Shown here: positions 8,509 to 16,824 of the stretch, one piece after another | How the letters are laid out: every line of letters starts with the position of its first letter | How positions within the stretch are numbered: the stretch's first letter is position 1 | DNA from: Streptomyces sp. ATexAB-D23 | Lineage (GTDB): Bacteria; Actinomycetota; Actinomycetes; Streptomycetales; Streptomycetaceae | Assembly: GCF_000373645.1 (NCBI RefSeq) | Contig: NZ_KB892057.1 | Span: 178,381 to 242,380, forward strand | Reading direction: 5' to 3' | Length of the DNA stretch: 64,000 bases | Position numbers and translations under genes: made by a program | Notes under the pieces: model-generated | Seen by the model: the letters and a program-made list of their open reading frames with translations, nothing else | Database searches by the model: none | What the model was told of the DNA's origin: nothing

Positions 8509-9912
8509 ATGCCCACCCCACCCCTCGCCGGATCCACCACCGGACCCACCGCGCTGCGCCCCCTCCTCGACACCGTCCTCACCGCACTCACCGAAGGCGC
8601 CCGCCGCCGCGACGGCCCCCTCCCCGCAGGCGGACCCGACACCGTCACCCCCCACATGCGCACCACCCTCACCCCCCTCATCCCCGACCAGGGAACCGGC
8701 GCCCACCACGCCCTCGCCACCATCGTCCAAGCCCTCACCGAAGGCGCCGCCGACCCCGCCGACCCACTCTGCGCCGCCCACCTCCACACCCCGCCCCTCG
8801 CCCTCGCCGCCGCCGCCGACCTCGCCGCCTCGGCCCTCAACCCCTCCATGGACTCCTGGGACCAGGCCCCCGCCGCCTCCACCCTCGAAGCCGACACCAC
8901 CGCCGGGCTCGCCGCCGAGATCTACCCCCACCACCCCGCACCCGACGCCGTCATCACCACCGGCGGCACCGAGGCCAACCAACTCGCCCTCCTCCTCGCC
9001 CGCGAACGCCACGGCCCCGTCCAGACCGTCACCGGCACCAACGCCCACCACAGCACCGCCCGCGCCGCCTGGCTCCTCGGCCTCCCCGAACCCCTCACCG
9101 TGCCCGCCCCCACCGGCACCATCGACCTCACCGCCCTCCACGACACCCTCACCCGCAACCAGGGCAAGGCCCCCCTCCTCGTCACCGCCACCGCAGGCAC
9201 CACCGACACCGGACAGATCGACCCCCTCACCGACATCGCCGACCTCTGCGCCCAGCACGGCGCCGAACTCCACATCGACGCCGCCTACGGCGGACCCCTC
9301 CTCTTCAGCCCCACCCACCGCCACCTCGTCAACGGCCTCGACCGCGCCGACAGCGTCACCTTCGACCTGCACAAACTCGGCTGGCAACCCGCGTCCGCCG
9401 GCATCCTCGCCGTCCCCGACCGCCGCCACCTCCACGCCCTCCACCACCACGCCCCCTACCTCAACGCCGACGACGACACCGAAGCCGGCCTCCCCGACCT
9501 CCTCGGCCGCTCCCTGCGCACCACCCGCCGCCCCGACGCGCTCAAAATCGCCATCACCCTCCAGGCACTCGGCCGCACCGGACTCGCCGACCTCATCGAC
9601 CGCACCTGCGCCGCCGCCCACCACCTCGCCGACCTCATCACCCGCACCCCCACCCTCGACCTCTACGACCGCCCCACCATCAGCACCGTCCTCTTCCGCC
9701 CCACCGCCGCCGACGACCACACCGTCGCCACCATCCGCCGCACCCTCCTCACCCGAGGCCACGCCGTACTCGGCCGCACCCACGCCCACGGCCGCCTCTG
9801 GCTCAAAGCCACCCTCCTCAACCCCCACACCACCCCCGAGGACCTCCGCCGCCTCCTCGACCTCGTCACCCACCTCACCACCGAACTCAAGGAAGGCAGC
9901 ACCCTGCGATGA
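8509..9912 (+). CDS. PLP-dependent decarboxylase (DesA/diaminobutyrate decarboxylase-like)
   Basis: A 467-residue group II PLP decarboxylase of the aromatic amino-acid/lysine/diaminobutyrate type. The cofactor lysine is K289 in the DLHK motif, and the upstream HIDAAYGG segment binds the PLP ring. Paired with the N-hydroxylase that overlaps it by four bases, it resembles desA of desferrioxamine synthesis (lysine to cadaverine), but lysine, ornithine or diaminobutyrate cannot be separated by eye. The start at 8509 is preferred over one 54 bases upstream because AAGGA lies 12 bases before it. The coding strand is extremely C-rich. No classic iron-box sequence (TTAGGTTAG type) was seen in the 257 bases upstream. 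Confidence 0.85.
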   Translation: MPTPPLAGSTTGPTALRPLLDTVLTALTEGARRRDGPLPAGGPDTVTPHMRTTLTPLIPDQGTGAHHALATIVQALTEGAADPADPLCAAHLHTPPLALAAAADLAASALNPSMDSWDQAPAASTLEADTTAGLAAEIYPHHPAPDAVITTGGTEANQLALLLARERHGPVQTVTGTNAHHSTARAAWLLGLPEPLTVPAPTGTIDLTALHDTLTRNQGKAPLLVTATAGTTDTGQIDPLTDIADLCAQHGAELHIDAAYGGPLLFSPTHRHLVNGLDRADSVTFDLHKLGWQPASAGILAVPDRRHLHALHHHAPYLNADDDTEAGLPDLLGRSLRTTRRPDALKIAITLQALGRTGLADLIDRTCAAAHHLADLITRTPTLDLYDRPTISTVLFRPTAADDHTVATIRRTLLTRGHAVLGRTHAHGRLWLKATLLNPHTTPEDLRRLLDLVTHLTTELKEGSTLR

Positions 9913-11315
9913 CCGACCGGCCCACCCCCGAGGACCCCCACCGCCCGCACGACCTCGTCGGCATCGGCATCGGCCCCTTCAACCTCTCCCTCGCCGCCCT
10001 CGCCCACGGCGTGACCACCCCCCTCACCACCGCCTTCTACGAACAGCGCCCCGCCTTCCACTGGCACCCCGGACTCCTCATCGACGGCGCCACCCTCCAA
10101 GTCCCCTTCCTCGCCGACCTCGTCACCCTCGCCGACCCCACCAGCCCCTGGAGCTTCCTCAACTACCAACGCACCCAGGACCGCCTCTTCCCCTTCTACT
10201 TCGCCGAGCGCTTCCACATCCACCGCGCCGAATACGACGCCTACTGCCGCTGGGTCAGCGACCAGCTCCCCGGCCTCCACTTCGGCCACCGGGTCGACGC
10301 CGTCCGCTGGAACCCCCGGGCCGCCCACTTCGAAGTCGACCACACCCGGCTCGACGCCCTCGGCGAAGCCGCCTCACCCGGCCGCACCCACACCCGCCAC
10401 ATCGCCCTCGGCATCGGCACCGAACCCCACATCCCCGAACCCCTCAAACCCCTCACCGACGCCGGCACCGTCCCCGTCATCCACTCCGCCGACTACCTCC
10501 ACCACCGCGACCGCCTCCTCGACGCCGGACACATCACCGTCATCGGATCAGGCCAGTCCGGCGCCGAGATCTTCCTCGACCTCCTGCGCGCCCGCCCCGC
10601 CGGCCACGAAAAACTCCACTGGCTCGCCCGCACCCCCGCCTTCGCCCCCATGGAGTACTCCAAACTCGGCCTCGAACACTTCACCCCCGACTACACCCGC
10701 TACTTCCACGCCCTCCCCGAACCCACCCGCGACACCCTCGTCCCCCAGCAATGGCAGCTCCACAAAGGCATCGACCACGACACCATCGCCGCCATCCACG
10801 ACGAGCTCTACCGCCGCACCCTCCACGGCGGCTGGCCCGACGCCACCCTCACCCCCGGCGTAGCCGTACGCACCGCCGGCCGCGTCGCCAACACCCGTGT
10901 CGAACTCCACCTCGAACACACCCAGCAAGGCACCCGCAGCCGCCTCACCACCGACGCCGTCGTCCTCGCCACCGGCTACCGCGAACGCCCCCTCGACCAC
11001 ATCCTCGACGGGCTCGCCCCCCACGTGCGCCGCGACACCTCCGGCCGCCCCCGCGTCGACGACCGCTACCGCCTCGACCTCGGCCCCGCCGTCACCGGCC
11101 ACATCTACGTACAGAACGCCGAACGCCACACCCACGGCGTCGGCGCCCCCGACCTCGGCCTCGCCGCCTGGCGCAGTGCCACCATCCTCAACGACCTCAC
11201 CGGCACCACCCCCTACCCCCTCCCACGACGCACCGCCTTCACCACCTTCGGCCTCACCCAGCCCGCCATCCCCGCCCAGAACCCCAACCCCGCCCCCCTC
11301 ACCCGCAACAACTGA
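9909..11315 (+). CDS. lysine/ornithine N-monooxygenase (DesB-like)
   Basis: A 468-residue flavin N-hydroxylase of the SidA/IucD/PvdA family, which hydroxylates the terminal amine of lysine, ornithine or the derived diamine using NADPH and O2. The FAD motif GIGIGPFNLSLAAL is at the N-terminus, the NADPH motif VIGSGQSGAE is central, and the ATGY motif lies in the last third. The C-terminus (NAERHTHGVGAPDLGL) is family-typical. It is translationally coupled to the decarboxylase by an ATGA overlap, so the pair should yield an N-hydroxylated diamine. The acyltransferase and NIS synthetase found next to desAB elsewhere are not here; the next gene is convergent and unrelated. Confidence 0.9.
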   Translation: MTDRPTPEDPHRPHDLVGIGIGPFNLSLAALAHGVTTPLTTAFYEQRPAFHWHPGLLIDGATLQVPFLADLVTLADPTSPWSFLNYQRTQDRLFPFYFAERFHIHRAEYDAYCRWVSDQLPGLHFGHRVDAVRWNPRAAHFEVDHTRLDALGEAASPGRTHTRHIALGIGTEPHIPEPLKPLTDAGTVPVIHSADYLHHRDRLLDAGHITVIGSGQSGAEIFLDLLRARPAGHEKLHWLARTPAFAPMEYSKLGLEHFTPDYTRYFHALPEPTRDTLVPQQWQLHKGIDHDTIAAIHDELYRRTLHGGWPDATLTPGVAVRTAGRVANTRVELHLEHTQQGTRSRLTTDAVVLATGYRERPLDHILDGLAPHVRRDTSGRPRVDDRYRLDLGPAVTGHIYVQNAERHTHGVGAPDLGLAAWRSATILNDLTGTTPYPLPRRTAFTTFGLTQPAIPAQNPNPAPLTRNN

Positions 11316-11334
11316 CCACCCGCGCACGTGAAAA

Positions 11335-11379
11335 GGGCGGCCGCCCCACCTCCCGCACCGGGAAGAGGAACGACCGCCC
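11335..11379. terminator. weak hairpin between convergent genes
   Basis: GGGCGG (11335-11340) can pair with CCGCCC (11374-11379), and a local GGGCGGCCGCCC palindrome overlaps the left arm. It lies between the N-hydroxylase and the 5'-nucleotidase, which converge with 87 bases between them. The stem is short, so the assignment is tentative. Confidence 0.3.
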
Positions 11380-11402
11380 ACAGCACACCCGAACCGCCGC
11401 GA

Positions 11403-13214
11403 TCAGAACACCGGCGTACCGTCCCGCGTCAGCCGCCAGTCCACCGAAGCGAACTGCGCACCGTCCACCGAACCCTTCGCCTGCACCCAGCCGATGATCG
11501 TGTTCCGGATCTCCTCCGAATTCGCCCACAGCTGCTTCGCACCCGGAACATGCGGGAAATTGCCCCCGCCGCTCGCCCGGTAATTGTTCACCGCCAGCAC
11601 GAACTGCGCCGCCGGGTCGATCGCCTTCCCCTCGAACGACAGATTCACGATCCGCGAACCCGCCGGCTTCGCGATGTCGATGTCGTACGTCAGACCCGAC
11701 ACCGCGTCGTAGTTGTAATCCGGCGTGTTGTCCGCATTCGTCAACTTCTCCGGGTCCACCGCCGCACCCGCGGCCGTCTGCACGTAATACCGCGCCGAGA
11801 ACTCCAGGTAGTCCAGGATCTGCGCGCCCGTCAGCAGCCGAGCCTCCAGCGTGTTCTCGAACGGGTACAGCCCCGCCGCGTCCTTGATCGTCACATCACC
11901 GGCCGGAATCCGAGCCGTACGCGAGAAACACGACGCCTGCGACAGCACCGGCAGATCCGCGTACTCGCCACCGGCCAGCGCCTCCTTCACCGTCTCCGTC
12001 TGGACGACATTGATCAGGTCGATGATCGGCTCGTCCTTCCACGCCGCCTCGGCCGTCGTCATCGCCGCCGTCGACGTCCCGATCACCTGGTTGACGTACG
12101 CCACGACCTTCTTGTGCTCGCCCGTCAGCAGCTTCGTGATCTTCGGGTCCTCCGCCGCCGTGTTCGAGTTCAGCACCCGGGAACCGGCCTTCTCCACCAC
12201 CCAGCGGCCCTTCTCCCACACCACGTCGAAGTCGAACAGCGTCAGCCGCTGCCCCCACTTCAACGGCTCCGAGAGCACGACCTTCTTCCCGGTCTTCTTG
12301 TTCTCCACGAAGTACTCGGGGATCTCCAGATGCGCGTGACCCACCAGAATCGCGTCGATCCCCGGCACCTGCTCCGCCACCAGACCCGCCGCGTTCTCCA
12401 CGTACGGAATCTGGTCCCCGTACGACGACGTCCCGCTGTTGCCCGAGTGCGCCGACACGATCACCACGTCCGCGCCCATCGAACGCAGTCGCGGCACATA
12501 CTTCGCCGCCTGCTCCTCCAGACCCGGGAACACCATCTTCCCGCCGACGTTCGCCTTGTCCCAGATCGCGATCCCCGGATTCGTCAGACCCAGCACCGCC
12601 ACCTTCACATCCCGGCCGTGCGGCGTGCGCAGCTTCTTGATCACGTACGGCGCGAACGCCGGCCGCAAGGTCTTCGCGTCCAGCGCGTTCGCCCCGAGCA
12701 GCGGGAAATCACACTGCTCCTCGAACTTCCGCAGCACCGGAATGCCGTAGTTGAACTCGTGGTTGCCCAGCGCCGCCGCGTCGTAACCGATCGCGTTCAT
12801 CGCCCGCGCCATCGGGTGCACCGGACCGCGCTTCGCCGTGATCGGGTCGATCTTCGCGTAGTAGTACGACAGCTGGGTGCCCTGAATCGTGTCACCCGCG
12901 TCGATCATCAGCGTGTTGTGACGGCCCTTCTCCCGCCGCACCTGGTTCACCAGCGTCGAGATCTTCGCCAGACCGACGTCGTTGTGATCCTGGTCGTCGA
13001 ACTCCGCGTCGGTGAAGTAGTCCCAGTTGAAGACGTTCCCGTGCAGGTCGGTCGTCCCCATCACGGTGAACGAATACCGCTTCTGCCCATGCCCGTGCCC
13101 ATGGCCCGGCCCGCGACCGTGCGCCTGGGCGGGCGCCGCGGCACCGCCCGCGATCACCGCACCCGCGCCGGCCGCGGCCGATGTCCCCAGGAACGTCCTT
13201 CGGTTCAGCGGCAT
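11403..13214 (-). CDS. Tat-exported 5'-nucleotidase/2',3'-cyclic phosphodiesterase (UshA family)
   Basis: A 603-residue metallophosphoesterase that dephosphorylates nucleotides outside the membrane to salvage phosphate and nucleosides. The N-terminus has a twin-arginine signal (NRRTFLGTSAAAGAGAVIAG). The dinuclear metal motifs are in order: D-x-H in TTDLHGN, GDTIQG, GNHEFN, SAHSGN and GHAHLE. The C-terminal half is the substrate-binding 5'-nucleotidase domain. The ATG at 13214 is chosen because GGGAG lies just upstream; a GTG four codons earlier is the alternative. The gene converges on the siderophore pair. Confidence 0.93.
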   Translation of the reverse strand: MPLNRRTFLGTSAAAGAGAVIAGGAAAPAQAHGRGPGHGHGHGQKRYSFTVMGTTDLHGNVFNWDYFTDAEFDDQDHNDVGLAKISTLVNQVRREKGRHNTLMIDAGDTIQGTQLSYYYAKIDPITAKRGPVHPMARAMNAIGYDAAALGNHEFNYGIPVLRKFEEQCDFPLLGANALDAKTLRPAFAPYVIKKLRTPHGRDVKVAVLGLTNPGIAIWDKANVGGKMVFPGLEEQAAKYVPRLRSMGADVVIVSAHSGNSGTSSYGDQIPYVENAAGLVAEQVPGIDAILVGHAHLEIPEYFVENKKTGKKVVLSEPLKWGQRLTLFDFDVVWEKGRWVVEKAGSRVLNSNTAAEDPKITKLLTGEHKKVVAYVNQVIGTSTAAMTTAEAAWKDEPIIDLINVVQTETVKEALAGGEYADLPVLSQASCFSRTARIPAGDVTIKDAAGLYPFENTLEARLLTGAQILDYLEFSARYYVQTAAGAAVDPEKLTNADNTPDYNYDAVSGLTYDIDIAKPAGSRIVNLSFEGKAIDPAAQFVLAVNNYRASGGGNFPHVPGAKQLWANSEEIRNTIIGWVQAKGSVDGAQFASVDWRLTRDGTPVF

Positions 13215-13492
13215 CTCGTCTCCCACATCTCAGTTCTCTTGGTGCGAAGTTCTGTCGTGCGCGGCTCAGCCGTGCGCGGTTCGGCCGGTCACGGTTCCGT
13301 CGTGCGCGGGTTTGTCCGTCATGTGACGCGTGTAGATCGAACGCACGCGGCCGGACGACGCGCGTAGATAATCACCCACGCACCACCCCCGGCAACACCC
13401 CCGGCAGGTTTCCGTTCCATGACCACCCGTTGTCCCCCCACCGTCGTCACGAAGACGCACCGACTGTCACACCGGGATGCCACAGTGAACCC

Positions 13493-14197
13493 ATGACCGA
13501 CACCGCCCAGCCCTACGGCACCCCCGACCAGCCCCGCCTCGCCGTCCGAGGCGAAGCCCGCCTCGAAGTCGACCCCGAGATCGCCCACCTCTCCATCACC
13601 GTCACCGCCCGTGGCAAGGACCGCCGCGCCGCCCTCGAAGACCTCACCCGCCGCAACACCACCGTCCTCGACCTCGCCCGCGGCTACGGGAACGCGGTCG
13701 AGAAACTCGAAACCGGCGCCCTCTCCATCACCCCCGAACTCACCCAGCGCGGCCGCGACGAGAAGATCCGCGCATACCACGGCCGCGTCCACATCACCGC
13801 CGTCCTCAACGACTTCACCGCCCTCGGCGAATTCATCACCCGCGTCGGCGACCTCGACATGACCCGCGTCGGCGGACCCTGGTGGGCCCTGCGCCCCACC
13901 TCGCCCGCCCACGGCGAAGCCCGCCGCCAGGCCGTCCGCGAGGCCGTCCAGCGCGCCCGCGAATACGCCGGAGCCGTCGGCGCGGAGCTCGCCGCCCTGG
14001 TGGAACTGGCCGACATCGGCGCGGAGAACGCCGCCCCCGCCGGCTACGCCCGGCGCGGCGCAGCCGCACCCCCCGCCCCCGGAGGTTTCGCGGGCGCCGC
14101 CGCCGCCCCGCCGCCCGCCATGGACCTCGAACCCCAGCAGCAGACCGTCTACGCCCAGGTGAACGCCCGCTTCACCATGACCCCGCCGAAACTCTGA
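13493..14197 (+). CDS. SIMPL domain (DUF541) protein
   Basis: A 234-residue SIMPL/DUF541 protein. The N-terminal RLAVRGEARLEVDPEIAHLS is the typical family opening, followed by the alternating strand/helix body and an Ala/Pro-rich hinge before QTVYAQVNARFTM. No signal peptide is evident, although many members are exported. The molecular function of the family is unclear (associated with oxidative stress or membrane proteins). It stands alone 145 bases before pyruvate kinase, on the same strand. Confidence 0.85.
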   Translation: MTDTAQPYGTPDQPRLAVRGEARLEVDPEIAHLSITVTARGKDRRAALEDLTRRNTTVLDLARGYGNAVEKLETGALSITPELTQRGRDEKIRAYHGRVHITAVLNDFTALGEFITRVGDLDMTRVGGPWWALRPTSPAHGEARRQAVREAVQRAREYAGAVGAELAALVELADIGAENAAPAGYARRGAAAPPAPGGFAGAAAAPPPAMDLEPQQQTVYAQVNARFTMTPPKL

Positions 14198-14309
14198 ATT
14201 CCCGCCCGCCGCACGACCCGGCGTGCTCATCCGAGCATGCCGCCGCACAATTCAACACTTGTCAATAACCCTTCATTCAAAGGTGGTTGGACAGTCATAC
14301 AGAGCCAAT

Positions 14310-14336
14310 TACCTACCCATAGGTAAGGTCTAGGGT
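14310..14336 (+). promoter_or_regulatory. pyk promoter region with inverted repeat; likely leaderless transcript
   Basis: A TAGGGT -10-like element at 14331-14336 would start transcription at or within a base of the ATG at 14343, and no ribosome site precedes the start, so a leaderless mRNA is likely. A perfect dyad TACCTA-CCCA-TAGGTA (14310-14325) sits immediately upstream where a regulator could act. The surroundings (about 14240-14330) are unusually AT-rich. No good -35 at standard spacing was found. Confidence 0.5.
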
Positions 14337-14342
14337 CGAACC

Positions 14343-15776
14343 ATGCGCCGAGCCAAAATCGTTTGCACCCTGGGACCCGCCACCGACACATACGACCAGA
14401 TCAAGGGCCTCGTCGAGGCGGGAATGGACATCGCCCGCCTCAACCTCAGCCACGGCAGCTACGCCGAACACGAAGAGCGCTACCACCGCGTCCGCAAGGC
14501 GTCCGACGAGGCCCGCCGCAGCGTCGGTATCCTCGCCGACCTTCAAGGCCCGAAGATCCGCCTCGGACGCTTCCGCGAAGGTCCCGTACTCCTTGAACGC
14601 GGCGACGACTTCACCATCACCGTCGAACCCATGGAGGGCGACCGCCACGCCTGCGGCACCACGTACAGCGGCCTCGCCGCCGACGTCACCCCCGGCGAGC
14701 GCATCCTGATCGACGACGGCCGCGTCACCCTCGAAGTCACCGAGGTCGACGGCCCCCGTGTCCGCACCACCGTCGTCGAGGGCGGCATGGTCTCCGACCA
14801 CAAGGGACTCAACCTTCCCGGCGTCGCCGTCTCCGTCCCCGCGCTCTCCGAGAAGGACATCGACGACCTGCGCTGGGCCATCCGCACGGGCGCCGACATC
14901 ATCGCCCTCTCCTTCGTCCGCAGCGGGCGCGACATCGAGGACGTCCACCGCGTGATGGACGAGGAGGGCCGCCGCCTCCCCGTCATCGCCAAGGTCGAGA
15001 AGCCGCAGGCCGTCGACAGCATCGAGGACATCGTCGCGGCCTTCGACGGCATCATGGTCGCCCGCGGGGACCTCGGCGTCGAAATGCCGCTGGAGCAGGT
15101 CCCGATCGTCCAGAAGCGCGCGATCAAGCTCGCCAAGCGGAACGCGAAGCCGGTCATCGTCGCGACCCAGATGCTCGACTCGATGATCGACAACTCCCGG
15201 CCCACCCGTGCCGAGGCCTCCGACGTCGCCAACGCCGTCATCGACGGCACGGACGCGGTGATGCTCTCCGGTGAGACCAGCGTCGGCAAGTACGCGATCG
15301 AGACGGTCCGCACGATGTCCCGGATCGTGGAGGCGGCCGAGGAGGACATCCTCGCCAAGGGGCTCCCGCCCCTCACCGACCGCAACAAGCCCCGCACCCA
15401 GGGCGGCGCGGTCGCCCGCGCGGCGGCCGAGATGGGTGACTTCCTCGGCGCGAAGTTCCTGGTGGCCTTCACCCAGAGCGGCGACACGGTCAAGCGTCTC
15501 TCCCGCTACCGCTCACCCATCCCCGTCCTGGCCTTCACCCCGGACCCGGCCACCCGCTCCCAGCTGAACCTGACCTGGGGCGTGGAGACGTTCCTCGGCC
15601 CGCACGTGGACTCGACGGACGCGATGGTCGCCCAGGTGGACGAGGAGCTCCTGAAGATCGGCCGCTGCCAGAAGGGCGACGTGGTGGTGATCACGGCCGG
15701 CTCCCCGCCGGGCGTCGCCGGATCGACGAACCTGGTGCGCGTACACCACATCGGCGAGGACGACAGCCCGAAGTAG
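14343..15776 (+). CDS. pyk: pyruvate kinase
   Basis: A 477-residue pyruvate kinase that converts phosphoenolpyruvate and ADP to pyruvate and ATP in glycolysis. It begins directly with the first barrel strand (MRRAKIVCTLGPAT), and the active-site stretches LNLSHGSYAEH, GPKIRLG, KVEKPQAV, MVARGDLGVE and the VATQMLDSM region are all present. The C-terminal allosteric domain ends with an ITAGSPPG-containing segment. Length is standard. Together with its neighbours it matches the Streptomyces pyk1-type locus. The next gene converges 10 bases beyond the stop. Confidence 0.97.
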   Translation: MRRAKIVCTLGPATDTYDQIKGLVEAGMDIARLNLSHGSYAEHEERYHRVRKASDEARRSVGILADLQGPKIRLGRFREGPVLLERGDDFTITVEPMEGDRHACGTTYSGLAADVTPGERILIDDGRVTLEVTEVDGPRVRTTVVEGGMVSDHKGLNLPGVAVSVPALSEKDIDDLRWAIRTGADIIALSFVRSGRDIEDVHRVMDEEGRRLPVIAKVEKPQAVDSIEDIVAAFDGIMVARGDLGVEMPLEQVPIVQKRAIKLAKRNAKPVIVATQMLDSMIDNSRPTRAEASDVANAVIDGTDAVMLSGETSVGKYAIETVRTMSRIVEAAEEDILAKGLPPLTDRNKPRTQGGAVARAAAEMGDFLGAKFLVAFTQSGDTVKRLSRYRSPIPVLAFTPDPATRSQLNLTWGVETFLGPHVDSTDAMVAQVDEELLKIGRCQKGDVVVITAGSPPGVAGSTNLVRVHHIGEDDSPK

Positions 15777-15786
15777 GGCGGCTCGC

Positions 15787-16545
15787 TCAGTATTTCGGCC
15801 CGACGTGTGCATCCATGAGGGCGACGGATGCCCGTCGGGCTACGGAGATGTTCTTGCCGTTGGCGCGCTTCCACTCGACGCCCACCTGATCGAGGGTGCT
15901 GGTGAAGAGGTCCAGGATGTCGGCCGACAGGTTGGTGAAGAAGTAGCGGGGGTACTCGTAGCGCCGCTGTTCGCCGCGGACGGTGCGGGTGGTCCAGTTG
16001 GTGACCCGGCAGCCGTCGGAGTGGATGAGGCCCCGGACGAACTCCCATGGATGTGCGTCCACGATGTCCTGTTGCCACTCGGCCAGCTCGATGGTGCGGT
16101 CATGCTTCTTGCCGGGGCCGTGCTGGGGGAACAGGCAAGGCCAGTGCTTGCTCAGACATGTGACGTACTGGCAGCCCTGCCGCTGAACGCGGAAGACTTT
16201 GTTGCTCGCCCGAATGGCCTGCATGGCCTCGCCGCACGCGTCGATGAGTCCGGGCCATGCGTCGGCACAGGCGATGCGGAGTGAGTACACGCCGCGTTTG
16301 CCCTGGCTGATGCAACCGTCTCCGAGGTAGAGCCCGAGCAGGTACGCGTAAGCGGAAGGATCTTCGAATGGGCGAGATGAGCATCGCGGGCACTCCGAGC
16401 CACGCCCACGGCCAAGGGGTTCCATCCGCTGGAGCCACGAACGAATGGCTGCCCGCGAGATGCCCGTCTGCTTGCTCACGGAGTTCTGGCTGAAGCCGCG
16501 ATCGAGGAGAGCGAGTGTGCGCTTGCGGGTTTCAACGTCGTACAC
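15787..16545 (-). CDS. HTH plus LAGLIDADG-like DNA-binding protein
   Basis: A 252-residue protein with an N-terminal transposase-like helix-turn-helix (GFSQNSVSKQTGISRAAIRS), a CPRC zinc-type pair, and two LAGLIDADG-like helices, LLGLYLGDG and VRGLIHSDG, each carrying an acidic residue at the expected catalytic position. This is the architecture of a monomeric homing-endonuclease-like fold. From memory, close relatives are common free-standing proteins in Streptomyces and are often labelled transcriptional regulators. It starts with GTG, has no clear ribosome site, and lies 109 bases downstream of a tRNA on the same strand, so it may be co-transcribed with it. Base composition is visibly less GC-rich than pyk. 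Confidence 0.75.
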   Translation of the reverse strand: MYDVETRKRTLALLDRGFSQNSVSKQTGISRAAIRSWLQRMEPLGRGRGSECPRCSSRPFEDPSAYAYLLGLYLGDGCISQGKRGVYSLRIACADAWPGLIDACGEAMQAIRASNKVFRVQRQGCQYVTCLSKHWPCLFPQHGPGKKHDRTIELAEWQQDIVDAHPWEFVRGLIHSDGCRVTNWTTRTVRGEQRRYEYPRYFFTNLSADILDLFTSTLDQVGVEWKRANGKNISVARRASVALMDAHVGPKY

Positions 16546-16654
16546 ATGGCCGAGATTGTCGAATGTTCGGCGGCCAGACGCGGAGTCGGCGGTGACGTCA
16601 CACGATCACGTGAATCCGTATCGTTTCCCTGCGACCTTGGATTCGAAGGAAAAG

Positions 16655-16729
16655 TGCCCCAGGTGGGATTCGAACCCACACTGTCCGCTGTTTGAGAGCG
16701 GCCTCTCTAACCAGTTGGAGTACTGGGGC
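16655..16729 (-). tRNA. tRNA with anticodon CAA (tRNA-Leu by anticodon, atypical short variable arm)
   Basis: Read on the minus strand, the acceptor stem is GCCCCAG paired with CTGGGGC and the T-arm is GTGGG-TTCGAAT-CCCAC. The anticodon arm is CCGCT-CTCAAAC-AGCGG, giving anticodon CAA (Leu, UUG). The discriminator is A and no CCA is encoded. The variable region is only ACAGT, whereas bacterial leucine tRNAs normally have a long class II variable arm. The D-stem is only three pairs (CTC/GAG) with an enlarged loop. Total length is 75 bases. Confidence 0.85.
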
Positions 16730-16762
16730 CTTAGAAAGGAAGGGCCAAGAGCGCCCTGTGTA

Positions 16763-16790
16763 GTGACACCATACCGTAGCTAGGTAGGCT
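16763..16790 (+). promoter_or_regulatory. candidate promoter for the ANTAR regulator
   Basis: GTGACA (16763-16768) and TAGGCT (16785-16790) are spaced 16 bases apart and match a vegetative -35/-10 pair reasonably well. Transcription would begin near 16797, leaving a short leader that contains the GAGGAG ribosome site at 16815-16820. Confidence 0.5.
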
Positions 16791-16824
16791 CATGGAGAGC
16801 CATATGCCCTGAACGAGGAGCCCC

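Noticed and set aside
13250-13330. GTGCGCGG-type imperfect repeats upstream of the 5'-nucleotidase
   Set aside because: Units are irregular in length and spacing and are not distinguishable from ordinary GC-rich intergenic sequence.
16635-16670. Short repeat of the tRNA T-arm core next to the tRNA as a phage or ICE attachment site
   Set aside because: Only nine bases are shared and no integrase or excisionase gene is in the region.
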